DNA of 64,000 bases from Vitis vinifera (taxonomy: Eukaryota; Streptophyta; Magnoliopsida; Vitales; Vitaceae), in assembly GCF_030704535.1 (NCBI RefSeq), contig NC_081819.1, forward strand, positions 23,160,001 through 23,224,000. The letters run 5' to 3'. The notes under the pieces are model-generated. The model was not told the DNA's origin. It saw only the letters and a list, made by a program, of their open reading frames with translations, and ran no database searches. A program made the translations under genes and the position numbers. Shown here piece by piece: positions 47,311-62,620 of the stretch. Numbering within the stretch: the first letter of the stretch is position 1; each line of letters opens with the position of its first letter.

Positions 47311-47331
47311 GCTGAAAAAGGAGAACAATAC

Positions 47332-47480
47332 CTCGGAATTAGGGTATTTCTGAGCTTCAGAAGTGAGAGATCGTCTGAAAATGAGCAAATAAAACAAGCG
47401 AGAAGTAGGCTTAAAGAACCAACGGCTGAGATTTCGCTGCAGCAGAAAAAGTGTTTTCAAAAAACAAAAACAGCTGTTTT
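47332..47480 (-). other. CAC3: Probable 5'UTR exon of the CT-alpha gene
   Basis: On the minus strand a good donor (GAG|gtattg) ends an exon at 47332. An acceptor (ggatgcag) at 45702-45703 leads into the leader of the start-codon exon. This gives an intron of about 1.63 kb within the 5'UTR. The upstream exon border is not fixed by the sequence. Confidence 0.5.
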
Positions 47481-47679
47481 AGTTTTTCTTATTTCTCATG
47501 CACGTCCGAGTAACAGGGAGGCTTATGTTAAAGTAAGTGGGGCGGACGGTTGTGATTGGAGAATGTAAGGCACGCGGTGGAGGATGAGAGTGGAATTGAC
47601 CCAATTGAGAGTGGTGATCCTGAAGTGAGGCTGATTGGTCACATAAGAAGATAACTCCGACCAGAATAAAAGGGTCCAG

Positions 47680-47855
47680 TAGGGCCCACAGTACACGTGG
47701 TGGATTGAGTCTTGAGTGTAGTGACTGTGCTAACAGGCTACAAGCTTCTCTATCCATAAGGATGGGTGTTTGGAAACAGGTAGAAGAGGAATCAGGTCTT
47801 ATCCTAGTGTTTTCAGTGGGATATGACGAAGGATTCAGTGAGATTCTCACGTGAC
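47680..47855 (-). promoter_or_regulatory. G-box and site II motifs upstream of CT-alpha
   Basis: Two perfect CACGTG G-boxes lie at 47694-47699 and 47848-47853, and a GGGCCCA (site II/TCP-type) word at 47682-47688. This is the 200-400 bp upstream of the inferred 5'UTR exon. Such motifs are common in light-regulated and housekeeping plant promoters. Function is inferred from position only. Confidence 0.4.
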
Positions 47856-48060
47856 ATGTGCTCATGTACATAAAATAAGGAATAATGAATACTTAGGACC
47901 TGTTTGGAACACAGTCTTTCCGGAAAATAGTTTTCTCTTGTACAGAAAAAGTAATTTTTCTTACTTATAAAACACTTTTAATAAATTTTTAAGGAAAAAA
48001 AATTATTCTTTGAGAATTTATTTTTAATATGCCTCATTTTTTATAAAAAAAATTAATATT

Positions 48061-48413
48061 TGTTGTAAAATAAGGACAAATACAATGTAAATCAAAGTAA
48101 TAAAGCTGAAATTTATCTTACTTTGATATATAATAGGGAAGAAGAAATCAGATAAGAGAGTTGAGAGAATGAAAGAAAGAGGGAGAGAGAATGAGAGGAA
48201 GATAATTTCTTTTTTTTTCTCGGGATGTATATTACAGGAGATGGGAAGCCATTTTATAGGCTTTCCAAATGGCTTCCATTAATATCATCATTAATGAATA
48301 TTAATGAAACTCATAAATAACATTAATAATTTCCATTAATAAGTATTAATGGAAGTCATAAATAATACTTAATTAACATTAATGCGGTGGCATTCATTAC
48401 TTCAGTTATAACA
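48061..48413 (-). repeat. Copia element 2, 3' LTR
   Basis: A 353 bp LTR. It lacks one block of about 44 bp ('aatgaaactcataaataac' with 'tttccattaataagtatt') that is repeated in the other LTR. Confidence 0.9.
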
Positions 48414-48846
48414 CTCCCTCTTGAATGTCCATCACATTGAAGGAATATGTCTCATTAAAACCTTGCTAGTAAAAAACCCTATAAGAAAAACCTAGTGAAG
48501 GAAAAAGAGTACAATATTATTTTCTTGGTATATTAGGACTGCTTCATTAAAAACCTTGCCAGTAAAACCCAGTATGACAAAACCTGGACGAAGAAAAAAA
48601 TAGTACAGCATACTAACACCATTTTATAAGCATACTCCCCCTCATGTCGATATCCTTGAGTTGACGCATTCCAATCTTGTGTATTAACTTCTTGAATGTT
48701 GAGGTTGGCAACGATTTTGTAAATAAATCTGCTAGATTATCACTTGAGCGTATTTGTTGCACATCAATTTCACCACTCTTCTGGAGTTCATGTGTACAAA
48801 AGAATTTTGGTGAAATGTGTTTAGTTCTATCTCCTTTAATATAACC

Positions 48847-49380
48847 TCATGTTATTTGTGCAATGCATGCAGTATTATCTTCAGATAATATTGTCAGGTC
48901 GCCTTTGATAGAGGAGAATCCACATGATTCCCGAATATGTTGGATCATAGATCTTAGCCATATACATTCGTGACTTGCTTCATGAATTGCCAGTATTTCT
49001 GAATGATTTAATGATGTGGTCATCATTGTTTGTTTAACAGATCTCCAATGAAATAGCAATATCATTGCAACACATACCTTGTTTATGACCTACCTTTATA
49101 TGGATCTAAAAGATATCTTGCATCTGCATATCCAAGCAATTATTGCTTTGATTCTCTTAAGTAAAATAAACTCATATCAGTAGTTCCACGAAGATAACGC
49201 AATATATGTTTGATACCATTCCAATGTCTTCGAGTTGGAGTGGAATTGTATCTTGCTAATAAATTGACATAAAAAGCAATGTCTGGACGTGTACAATTGG
49301 CAAGATACATAAGTGCACCAATAGCACTAAGATATGGTACTTCAGGACCAAGTAACTCTTCATATTTTTTGCAAGAACGA
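48847..49380 (-). pseudogene. Copia 2 RNase H region
   Basis: Minus-strand text in two broken frames: 'PYLSAIGALMYLANCTRPDI', 'RRHWNGIKHILRYLRGTTD', then after stops 'NHSEILAIHEASHECIWLRS' and 'LSEDNTACIAQI'. These are the copia RT connection and RNase H with the late E and D positions visible. It is inactive because of the breaks. Confidence 0.75.
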
Positions 49381-49386
49381 AATGGG

Positions 49387-50480
49387 TCATTTTTTCACAT
49401 CAAGTGATCGGACAACCATTGGAGAACTTAAAGGATGTGCTTTATCCATATAAAAACGCTTCAAAACTTTCTTAATGTATGTTGATTGATGTACTAAAAA
49501 TCCATCTGGAAAATGCTCGATCTGTAGGCTAAGACAAAATTTTGTTTTTCCAAGATCTTTCATCTCAAATTCCTTTTTCAAGTAATTTGTTGTTGTTGTG
49601 AGCTCTTCAAGAGTTCCAACAAGATTTAAGTCATCAACATACAACATACACTGCAATAATTGCAAATCCGGTTTCTAATTTCTTAATGAAGATGCATGGG
49701 CATATGGGATTATTCACATACCCTTCTTTTAGCAAGTATTCGCTAAGGCGATTGTACCACATGCGTCCAGATTGCTTTAATCCATATAAGGATCGTTGTA
49801 ACTTGATTGAGTACATGCTACGAGACTTTGTACTATTTGCTCCAGGCAATTTAAATCCTTCAGAGATTTTCATGTATATATCATTATCTATGGATCCGTA
49901 TAAATATGTTGTAATCATCCATGAAATGCATATCCAGTCCTTCTAAGACTACCAAACTAATTAAGAAACGAAATGTGATTGCATCCATGACGGGAGAATA
50001 TGTTTCCTCGTAGTCAATACCAAGTCTCTACGAGAAACCTTGTGCTTCTAATCGCGCTTTATATCTTATGATCTCATTATTCTTATTGCATTTTTATACA
50101 AATACCCATTTGTACCCAATAGGCTTTACATCTTCAGGTGTTTAGACTATAGGTCCAAAAACTTCTCGTTTTGTTAGTGAGTTTAATTCTGCCTGTATAG
50201 CTTCTTTCCATTTTGGCCAATCATTTCTATGTCGACATTCTTCCACATTTCGTGATTCGGGATCTTCATCATTTCTTATGACTTCATAGGCCACTTGGAA
50301 AGCAAAAATATTGTTAATAACAATATTATTTCAATCCCATTTTTCTCTCGTGTGTACATAACTTACTGAGATCTCACAATTTTCAGGTACTTGTGCCTTT
50401 TCAGGGGCTTCTTGTTTAATATGTGCCTCTTCGGGAGCTGTTCAATATGTGCCTCTTCAGGGGCTTTCTGCATTATTTGT
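49387..50480 (-). pseudogene. Copia 2 reverse transcriptase
   Basis: Minus-strand frames 49634-49918 ('DIYMKISEGFKLP', 'LQRSLYGLKQSGRMWYNRL') and 49387-49665 (the catalytic 'LYVDDLNLVGT', then 'EFEMKDLGKTKFCLSLQIE') together make up the RT palm. Upstream, the N-terminal part (50000-50480; a 'PIGYKWVFVYK' piece) carries stops. A frameshift lies next to the YVDD motif. Confidence 0.8.
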
Positions 50481-50485
50481 GCCTT

Positions 50486-51664
50486 TTATAAGGCTATAGA
50501 TTTATCAATTTTAAATTGATCAGTCATTTTGATGGTTTCTTCTAGAGTGCCAAGTTTTTCTTGGGTTCTCCTCTTCCGGGGAGTTACATCATTTGAGCCG
50601 ACAGGTCTACCACACTTCAGGCGTATCTTAGATTCATTTGTTAACTGTCCTACAAGGACATCAATCCGTGTTGGAGTATTTGCAGCTAGGATATGTGACT
50701 TTGTCACTTTCTTTGTATCAATGAATGCATCTGGTAATTGATTTGCAAGATTTTGCAAATGAATGATCCTTTGAACTTCTAGTTCACATTGATTTGTATG
50801 AGGATCAAGATGGGTTATAGTAGATGTCTTCCAACTAATTTCTCTTCGTTCTTCAGGAATCGACTTTTCTCCCCCTAATGACAGGAAAACTCTCTCATTA
50901 AAATGACAATTCGTAAAGCGGACTGTAAAAACATCGCCTGTCAAAGGTTCAAGATATCTTATGATAGATGGAGAATCAAAACCTACATAAATCCTAAGTC
51001 TTCGTTGGGGACCCATTTTAGTGCATTGTGTAGGTGCAATTGGTACATATACTACATAACCAAAGATTCGTAAGTGAGAAATATTTGGTTGTTTTCCAAG
51101 CACAAGTTGTGAAAGGGAGTATTCATGGTAAGTTGTAGGTCGAATACGGACTAAAGCTGCAGCATGCATAATAGCATGTCCCCAGGCGGAAGTAGGTAAT
51201 TTGGTTTTCATTAGTAATGGTCGAGCTATTAATTGGAGACATTTGATGAAGGATTCTGCTAAACCACTTTGGGTATGAGTATGAGCAACAGGATGCTCAA
51301 TATTTATCCCTACTGACATGCTATAGTCAATGAATGTTTGAGAAGTAAATTCGCCAGCATTATCAAGACATATTGTCTTAATTAGATAATCTGGAAATTG
51401 TGCTCGTAATCTGATTATTTGTGCAAGGAATCTAGCAAAGGCAACATTACGTATAGAAATGAGACAAACATGTGACCACCTAGTAGAAGCATCTATTAAG
51501 ATCATAAAATAATGGAATGGTCCACATGGTGGATGGATAGGCCCACATATGTCCCCATGTATTCTTTCTAAAAAGACTGGTGACTTAGATATGACTTTAG
51601 TAAAAGATGGTCTGATTATCAATTTACCTTGTGAGCAAGCAGCACATGAGTATCCATTGGGCAA
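50486..51664 (-). pseudogene. Copia 2 integrase, long open frame with intact DDE triad
   Basis: A 392-codon frame. It starts in the end of the zinc-binding region ('CAACSQGKL') and holds the full catalytic core: Asp38 in 'RIHGDICGPI', Asp101 in 'ICLDNAGEF' and Glu137 in 'TQSGLAESF'. The 35-residue gap between the second Asp and the Glu is typical of D,D-35-E integrases. The copia C-terminal part follows ('LRIFGYVVYVPI', 'GFDSPSIIRYLEP'). It is unusually well preserved compared with the rest of the element, but it lacks the polyprotein context it needs. Confidence 0.85.
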
Positions 51665-51802
51665 CAGAATCTTCTAGTTCTTTAGTGGATGCCCATGTGA
51701 GTATTCGATTATTCGATACATCATTGAAGACCCTGGGTGACCTAGCCTATCATGCCAAAGGACAAAAACTTTTGGGTCGTTGAACTTCTGGTTCACGACA
51801 AT

Positions 51803-52267
51803 TTATGATTCAATAGGCTTTATAGTTGTATGATACAACCCAAAGGAGAAAGCTGAGAGTTTTTCCATTATAAGCTTCTGGCCAGATATAATGGAAGTAA
51901 TGTAAAAATATTCTACATTTTCTTCATTCATAGTTTCAATATGATATCTATTTCTGCGGATATCTTTAAAAATGAGCAAATTTCTTCTGGATTTGCTAGA
52001 ATATAAAGCGTCATTTATATGGAATCTAGTTCTATTTGGCAATGTTATGTTTGCTCTTCTAAAGCCTTCAACTAAGTTTGTAGTACCAGATATAGTACTT
52101 ACATTAGCTTTTATTAAGGTCAATTCGAAAAAATATCTTTTATCTCGAAGAATTGTGTGCGTGGTTGCACAGTCTGCGAGACATACATCATTCTCATTCA
52201 TCTTGAGACCAAATAACACATGAATTTTAGATATAACTAAAAAAACAAGGCATAATGTAAATAACAA
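51803..52267 (-). pseudogene. Copia 2 protease and pre-integrase region
   Basis: A 154-codon frame. 'CLADCATTHTILRDKRYF' resembles the UBN2-family copia protease site (normally D-S-A/G-T-T-H-T-I), followed by 'GFRRANITLPNRTRFHINDALY' and 'SRRNLLIFKDIRRN'. A stop near 51800 separates it from the integrase frame. Confidence 0.75.
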
Positions 52268-52326
52268 AAGAAAATTAAATGTAAATATAAGACATAATAA
52301 TATATTATTTCATATATAAAGTAACA

Positions 52327-53023
52327 TCAATCAATGTTAATTTTCTCATCATTTATCAAATGGTCTGTTTTTTCATTAGGACCTCCAAAGAAATCAATGT
52401 CATAGTAGGTTAGGTCCAATCCATCACCATCGGTAAAGTTCATCTCTATCTCTTTTCCTTTTGCTTTTATTGATGCTTGGTAAAGGTCGACCAAATGTTT
52501 GGGCGTACGACAGGTACGTGACCAATGCCCCTTCATACCACATCTATAACAATTATTCTTATAGTTCTTAGGAGGTTTATTTAGTAAACGCTTCCTATTT
52601 TCTTGTTTTGCCTCAGTATTGTTCCATTTTGTATTGTTCCACTTCTGGTGGTGCAATGAGGCTTCCATTTTCTGAGAATTATTATTATAAGAACCATGGT
52701 ATCGGGGATTTCTTCCACGACCACAACCACGTCCACGAGTTTGGGACGATATTGCATTTACTTCAGGGAATGATTCAAATCTAGTTGGATGGGACTAGTG
52801 ATTTTTCATCAAAAACTTTTTTTTTTTGAAAAACCTTTATGGAGATGATGACGAAGGAAAATCAGTGTTTTTATGCGATCCTACAGGGATGCTTGATTTC
52901 CTTCTTTAATCATAGCTCCATGATTATTGTATCAAGATGTATTTCAACATCAATGATCCAAGATAGAGAGTTCTTTCTCGAAATGTCCAGTGCCACAAAT
53001 TTGAGTTTTGTGAGATTCGACAT
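52327..53023 (-). pseudogene. Copia 2 gag, internally deleted
   Basis: The gag start is visible at 53021-53023 ('MSNLTKLKFVALDISRKN', then 'WIIDVEIHLD'), the usual opening of this copia group. Stops follow, and most of the UBN2 body is missing. The frame at 52327-52668 then gives the C-terminal part with a CCHC zinc knuckle (Cys-x2-Cys-x4-His-x4-Cys in 'CYRCGMKGHWSRTC') and an acidic tail. Confidence 0.8.
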
Positions 53024-53257
53024 TGTCAAATAATTTCAAATATATGACAAAACAATATTATTAGAATCAATTATAATAACTTGATAGCATTGGTATAACT
53101 TTTATTATAAACAAAATCAAATAATTTGTTTATAACTTTTAAAAATATGTAACAAAACAAATCAACAATAATATAAATATGTAAAATTTTATTCTATATA
53201 AATAACTTCAAGTTTAATATACGAGAATTATCTTTAGAGCAATTCGTGCTGATAACG

Positions 53258-53654
53258 TGTTGTAAAATAAGGACAAATACAATGCAAATCAAAGTAGTAG
53301 AGATGAAATATATCTTATTTTGATATATAATAGGGAAGAAGAAATCAGATAAGAGAGTTGAGAGAATGAAAGAAAGAAGGAGAGAGAATGAAAGGAAGAG
53401 AATTTCTTTTTTTTTTCGGGATGTATATTACAGGAGATGGGAAGCCCTTTTATAGGCTTTCCAAATGGCTTCCATTAATATCCTCATTAATGAATATTAA
53501 TGAAACTCATAAATAACATTAATGATTTCCATTAATAAGTATTAATGAAACTCATAAATAACATTAATGGTTTCCATTAATAAGTATTAATGAAAGTCAT
53601 AAATAATACTTAATTAACATTAATGTGGTGACATTCATAAATTCAATTATAACA
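53258..53654 (-). repeat. Copia element 2, 5' LTR
   Basis: A 397 bp LTR. It is 44 bp longer than its partner because of one extra internal repeat block around 53530-53580. Confidence 0.9.
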
Positions 53655-54859
53655 ATATTAGAGTGTTTTCAAGTGTTTTTAATAACTTGTTTAGAATATT
53701 TTTTAAAACAAATGTAAATATGAATTACATTCTAAAAAAAATCATAAGAGAAAAAAAAAAACAGTTTTATATTTGATTTTTTTTTTAAATAGAATTTCAT
53801 TTCTGAAACAATTGAGAATATGTTTAAGAACCCAAAACTATATTTTGAAAACTATTTTGGAGGATGTTTTCCAAGTAGATCGTAAATGGGTGAGGGTCCT
53901 AAGTCATGGATATTTTCAAAGACTATTTTCTGAAAATCATTTTCGAAAATATTATCAAAGAAACCGAACCCACCGGCTCTTTTGATTTCAAATTTATGTA
54001 AACACCAGATATGAATGAAATGAAAGAGAATCACTCGTATTGATTTCACCATATGGAAATCAAGTAAACATGCACAAAATCCAAGCCTCCACTGAGAAGA
54101 TGAATTATAGTGAAGAAATAAGCCTCCTATGCCAGCATTCACACTATTCACAGATGGAAAGTTATCTCCAAGAAAATACGTTTCCCACCCACCTGATGAT
54201 CACAGAATCAAGTATACCTGCTATTTTGTAATGCCATAGTTGAAGTCACCATCTTCCCAACATTCTGCAATTATTCTTTCTACTCCTCAGCTGCTTATGA
54301 GCTGAGATCTGGGAACAGGAAAAACAGGAAGAACCCTTCCCGTTAATACATTTTTCCAGTTAACAAGTCTAGTGATATATACAATCCATTTTTCATGTAA
54401 AGTCTGGCAAACAACAAGTGAGCAACAAAATCCCTGCAATACAACCTGGGCTGTCCTCCAAAAAATTGTCCAGCTAGGAGAATCCCAGTGAAAAAAAAAA
54501 AAAAAAACTCAACACTGAAACAGGCAACCCATGTTCAAGTAATCTCCGATTAGTCTCAACTCAGTTTCTCTGGTTTTGCTAACAAAGCACAATGGGGGCA
54601 TCACCAGCTGGGCTGCCGCAGTTTCCACCCAAACACTCATGGGGAACCCAAGCCACAAGGCACCACCCAGAAGCGTCCCAGAAGACACATGAATTAAACC
54701 ATACAACATAGACCCAACAACAGGACAACAAAGCAGACCATAAAACCTAAACTGAATTTGCTTTAGTCACAAGTCTATCTATTACCTAGGAGATATTAAC
54801 TAACCACTAAATTGAGTTTCTGATGGATGGAATGTTGTTATCAATATGCTTTTATACTT
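53655..54859. other. Spacer and 3' flank of the CFIm25 gene
   Basis: Positions 53660-53980 and, on the other side of copia 2, 47890-48060 look like one AT-rich element split by the copia insertion ('gaaaatcattttcgaaaat' type text). Nearer 54859 the sequence is probably 3'UTR of the minus-strand Nudix gene. No other coding region is supported. Confidence 0.45.
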
Positions 54860-59816
<4,957 letters not shown>

Positions 59817-59839
59817 TCATTATTTATTTATTTTGGGAA

Positions 59840-59866
59840 TGGATGGATGGATGGATGGATGGATGG
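59840..59866. repeat. (GGAT)n microsatellite
   Basis: Nearly seven GGAT units just upstream of the CFIm25 start region, probably in or near its 5'UTR or promoter. Confidence 0.95.
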
Positions 59867-59867
59867 T

Positions 59868-60665
59868 GAAATAATTTAGAAAATTTTAGTCATGGAACTG
59901 TTGGGATTGTTTTCAAAAAAATATGTTTAAATTTTTTCAAAAATAAAATTTTATTTCAACCTCGAATATGAAAACAATTTTCCAACTTTCAAAATATTTT
60001 TCATATTTTTAATTAAAAACAAAAACCTCAAAAATGATTTTCTCATAGAAATTTATTATTCTTAATGTTAGAGTTAAACAAAACCTAATTTTAAGGAGAA
60101 CATAAAAAGTTAAAAACAATAAAGAAGATTGGATTGTTCAAATTTAATAAAAATAAATTATACACAGCATATCCTTCAAAACATTACCAATTTTTAATAT
60201 TTTATTAGTATTATTGTGCAACTAATCCGATGCATATTATATAAAATTAATTAATTTTAAAAAATAGGTAAAAAGTGTGTGTTGTTTTAAATTAATTTTG
60301 TCCTTAATTTTTATGTTGATAATATTATGCATTTTATCAAAAAATAATTAGTTTTAAAGGGTATGTAACAAGACGTATATTATCTGAAATTAATTTTATT
60401 CTCGATTTTAATAAAATTAATAATTATATGAGAATCTTCCAAGGCATATGCATTAAAAAAAAAAAAAAAAGCAAAACTGCTTTTTTTTGGGGATTTTACA
60501 ATTTGTTTTTTTTTTAAAAAAAAAAAAACCTCTTTTTAAAGAATTAAAAAAAATCATTTGAATAAATAAATTTTAGCTGTTTACTTTTAAATATTTAATT
60601 TTGTAAAAAATTATAAATTTTATTTATAGAATATTGACTAAATTTAATCATGTCTCCTTGAAAAT

Positions 60666-60706
<41 letters not shown>

Positions 60707-61419
60707 GCATATAAATTTAAAAATAAATAGATTTAGTAAAATATGAATATTAATATTATAACACAATCATGATTTATTTTTTATTAAAAAAAGATACTAT
60801 TTTAAGATATTATAAAACATACATCCATTTTATCCATAATTTGCAATATATTAAAAAAAAAATTAAAATTGAACACGTAAATAAGTCGAATCAATCTATC
60901 ACTAGCATTAGGATGGATTACCTTAAGACTTCACAACCAAAATCACATACAATTTTGCATTTTTCCATCTTATTTATAACATGAGAATCATATCTTTTCA
61001 CACCTTAGGATAACAAATTTTCATATCTTTTATTTAATATATTAATTCTCCCGTTCACCTAGACTTTAAAAAAAAAAATTAGAAGTAGAAATTAATCTGA
61101 ATTTCTTGGGGGTATTAGTGTTATCATGTAAAATAACACTCTAAAATAAAATAGGTTATATAGATGAACAATTATTAAATAAATAAAAAGTTCTATTGAT
61201 TTTCCACAAATCATGAATTCTATCAATTTTGATAAATGAAAAACATTTTTTTTTTTTTTTTATCACAATGTCATTTTTTATATATATTATATTGTTGAAA
61301 AAAATGGAAATAATAATGCAAAATAAATAAATTATTGAAACTGAAAAAGGTTAATATGGTCATTTAACATTTCACTTATATTTATTATGTTGATCTTCCT
61401 ATTCCGTGTTTTGATTTCA
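59868..61419. promoter_or_regulatory. Divergent intergenic region between CFIm25 and the AtuA-domain gene
   Basis: The two genes are transcribed away from each other, so this AT-rich region must hold both promoters. No specific element could be assigned with confidence. It contains poly-A/T runs and an (AT)n tract. Confidence 0.4.
60669..60703. repeat. (AT)n microsatellite
   Basis: Uninterrupted AT run of about 17 units. Confidence 0.95.
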
Positions 61420-61548
61420 CAACGGACGCCTTATGAAGAGACCGTACAGCTGAGTGAATTATGCTGTTTGGCTGCCGCGAAAACACGAGAAAGACGAAGC
61501 GAATATAAAATTTATTGCTTCACGCGAGAAAACAAAATACTGGACTCG
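61420..61548 (+). other. Probable 5'UTR exon of the AtuA-domain gene
   Basis: A stretch of raised GC content ends in a donor-like CTCG|gtatgt at 61548. An acceptor 'atttcag' ending at 62614 leads into 'ggatca' and the start codon at 62621. This suggests a 5'UTR intron of about 1.07 kb. The transcription start is unknown. Confidence 0.45.
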
Positions 61549-62620
61549 GTATGTCAAATCAAACAGCTTGTATAAGCTGAGTTCATTTATTTATTTATTT
61601 TGAAGATCAAAACAAACACGTAACATAGTATTCAAACTTTTGTTGTCTCCAGAATTTTTTATTTTATTTTTTTCTCGGAAGCCAAACACATCGAGACTGC
61701 ATGTTGCATGGCCATGAATGTTGTTTAGTTGCCCTGATTGCTTCTAATTCATCAGTTTGAGAGATATTTTAATGAATTTATACGGTTTTGCTGAAATTAG
61801 GCAATCTTATGGTAATCTGGTGGTTGTGGAGAAGGTTTTGAATATTCTTTTAAATGCATCTGGACTTGGATGAGTATATTTGATTACTGATATAGCTAAA
61901 TTAGGGCGGCGGTTTGGTGGTTGGGAAAAGTAGCTGGGGAATGGTACTGGAAAACATCTGTTGATTTTGTGGTTGTCGTCTGGTTGCATAACTTTAATAC
62001 ATGTAATATGGAAAGTTGGGCTGCTAAAAAAAATTGGGATGCCGCTTGACACTTTCTGGGAGGCAGACCAGCTTTGTAAGCTTATTATGATGCAAATTTC
62101 TCAATTATGTTGCTTACCTATATCATCATACTATAAGCTCAACAAGTTCATTCGACGTTTAGCAAAATTAGCACCTGGAATGGTACTGGAAATCCTTTGT
62201 CGTTGTAGTATAGTAGTTTGTTGATGGTATTTGTTGCTTCTTCATATAGCCAGAAAGTGTTTATTTTATTTTTGGTATTGGGAGCTGTATTTCAGGAATT
62301 AGGTGGATTGCCATCCTTGTTCACCTCATCTAATACAAATTCTTCGATTACATAGCTTACTATAATTTAGGTGGTGTTTGTTTTTTGGCCGAATAGAAAA
62401 AGGCAAAATATTTGACTTTTTTTATTCAGCTAAAAGTAACTTATTAACATTACCCAACATAACTAAAGTGAACTTGTTATCAACACATTTTCTCCTCATG
62501 GCTGCATTTTCCATTGAAACAATTAGGGCAGAGACCTATGATGCATTTTTTTTCCCCTCAACAAACCATAATTTTGGTTTTGTAGGTGAATTCTCATTGC
62601 TGTGGGGATTTCAGGGATCA

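Larger units (their letters stand above)
48061..53654 (-). mobile_element. Ty1/copia element 2 with perfect 5-bp target duplication
   Basis: The LTRs at 48061-48413 and 53258-53654 both start 'tgttgtaaaataagg' and end 'ttataaca'. The 5 bp direct repeat ATATT flanks the element (48056-48060 and 53655-53659). A purine tract (read on minus, 'agagggag') adjoins the 3' LTR. Next to the 5' LTR the minus strand reads 'cgttatcagcacgaa', a likely primer site whose tRNA I cannot assign. Minus-strand order is gag, zinc knuckle, protease, integrase, RT and RNase H. The integrase frame is long and open, but gag has a deletion and pol has stops and frameshifts, so the element is no longer autonomous. Confidence 0.9.

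Noticed and set aside
47479..47871. 130-codon minus-strand frame upstream of CT-alpha
   Set aside because: It falls in the promoter/leader region, has no recognisable motif and uses unlikely composition (Pro/His/Ser-rich by chance).
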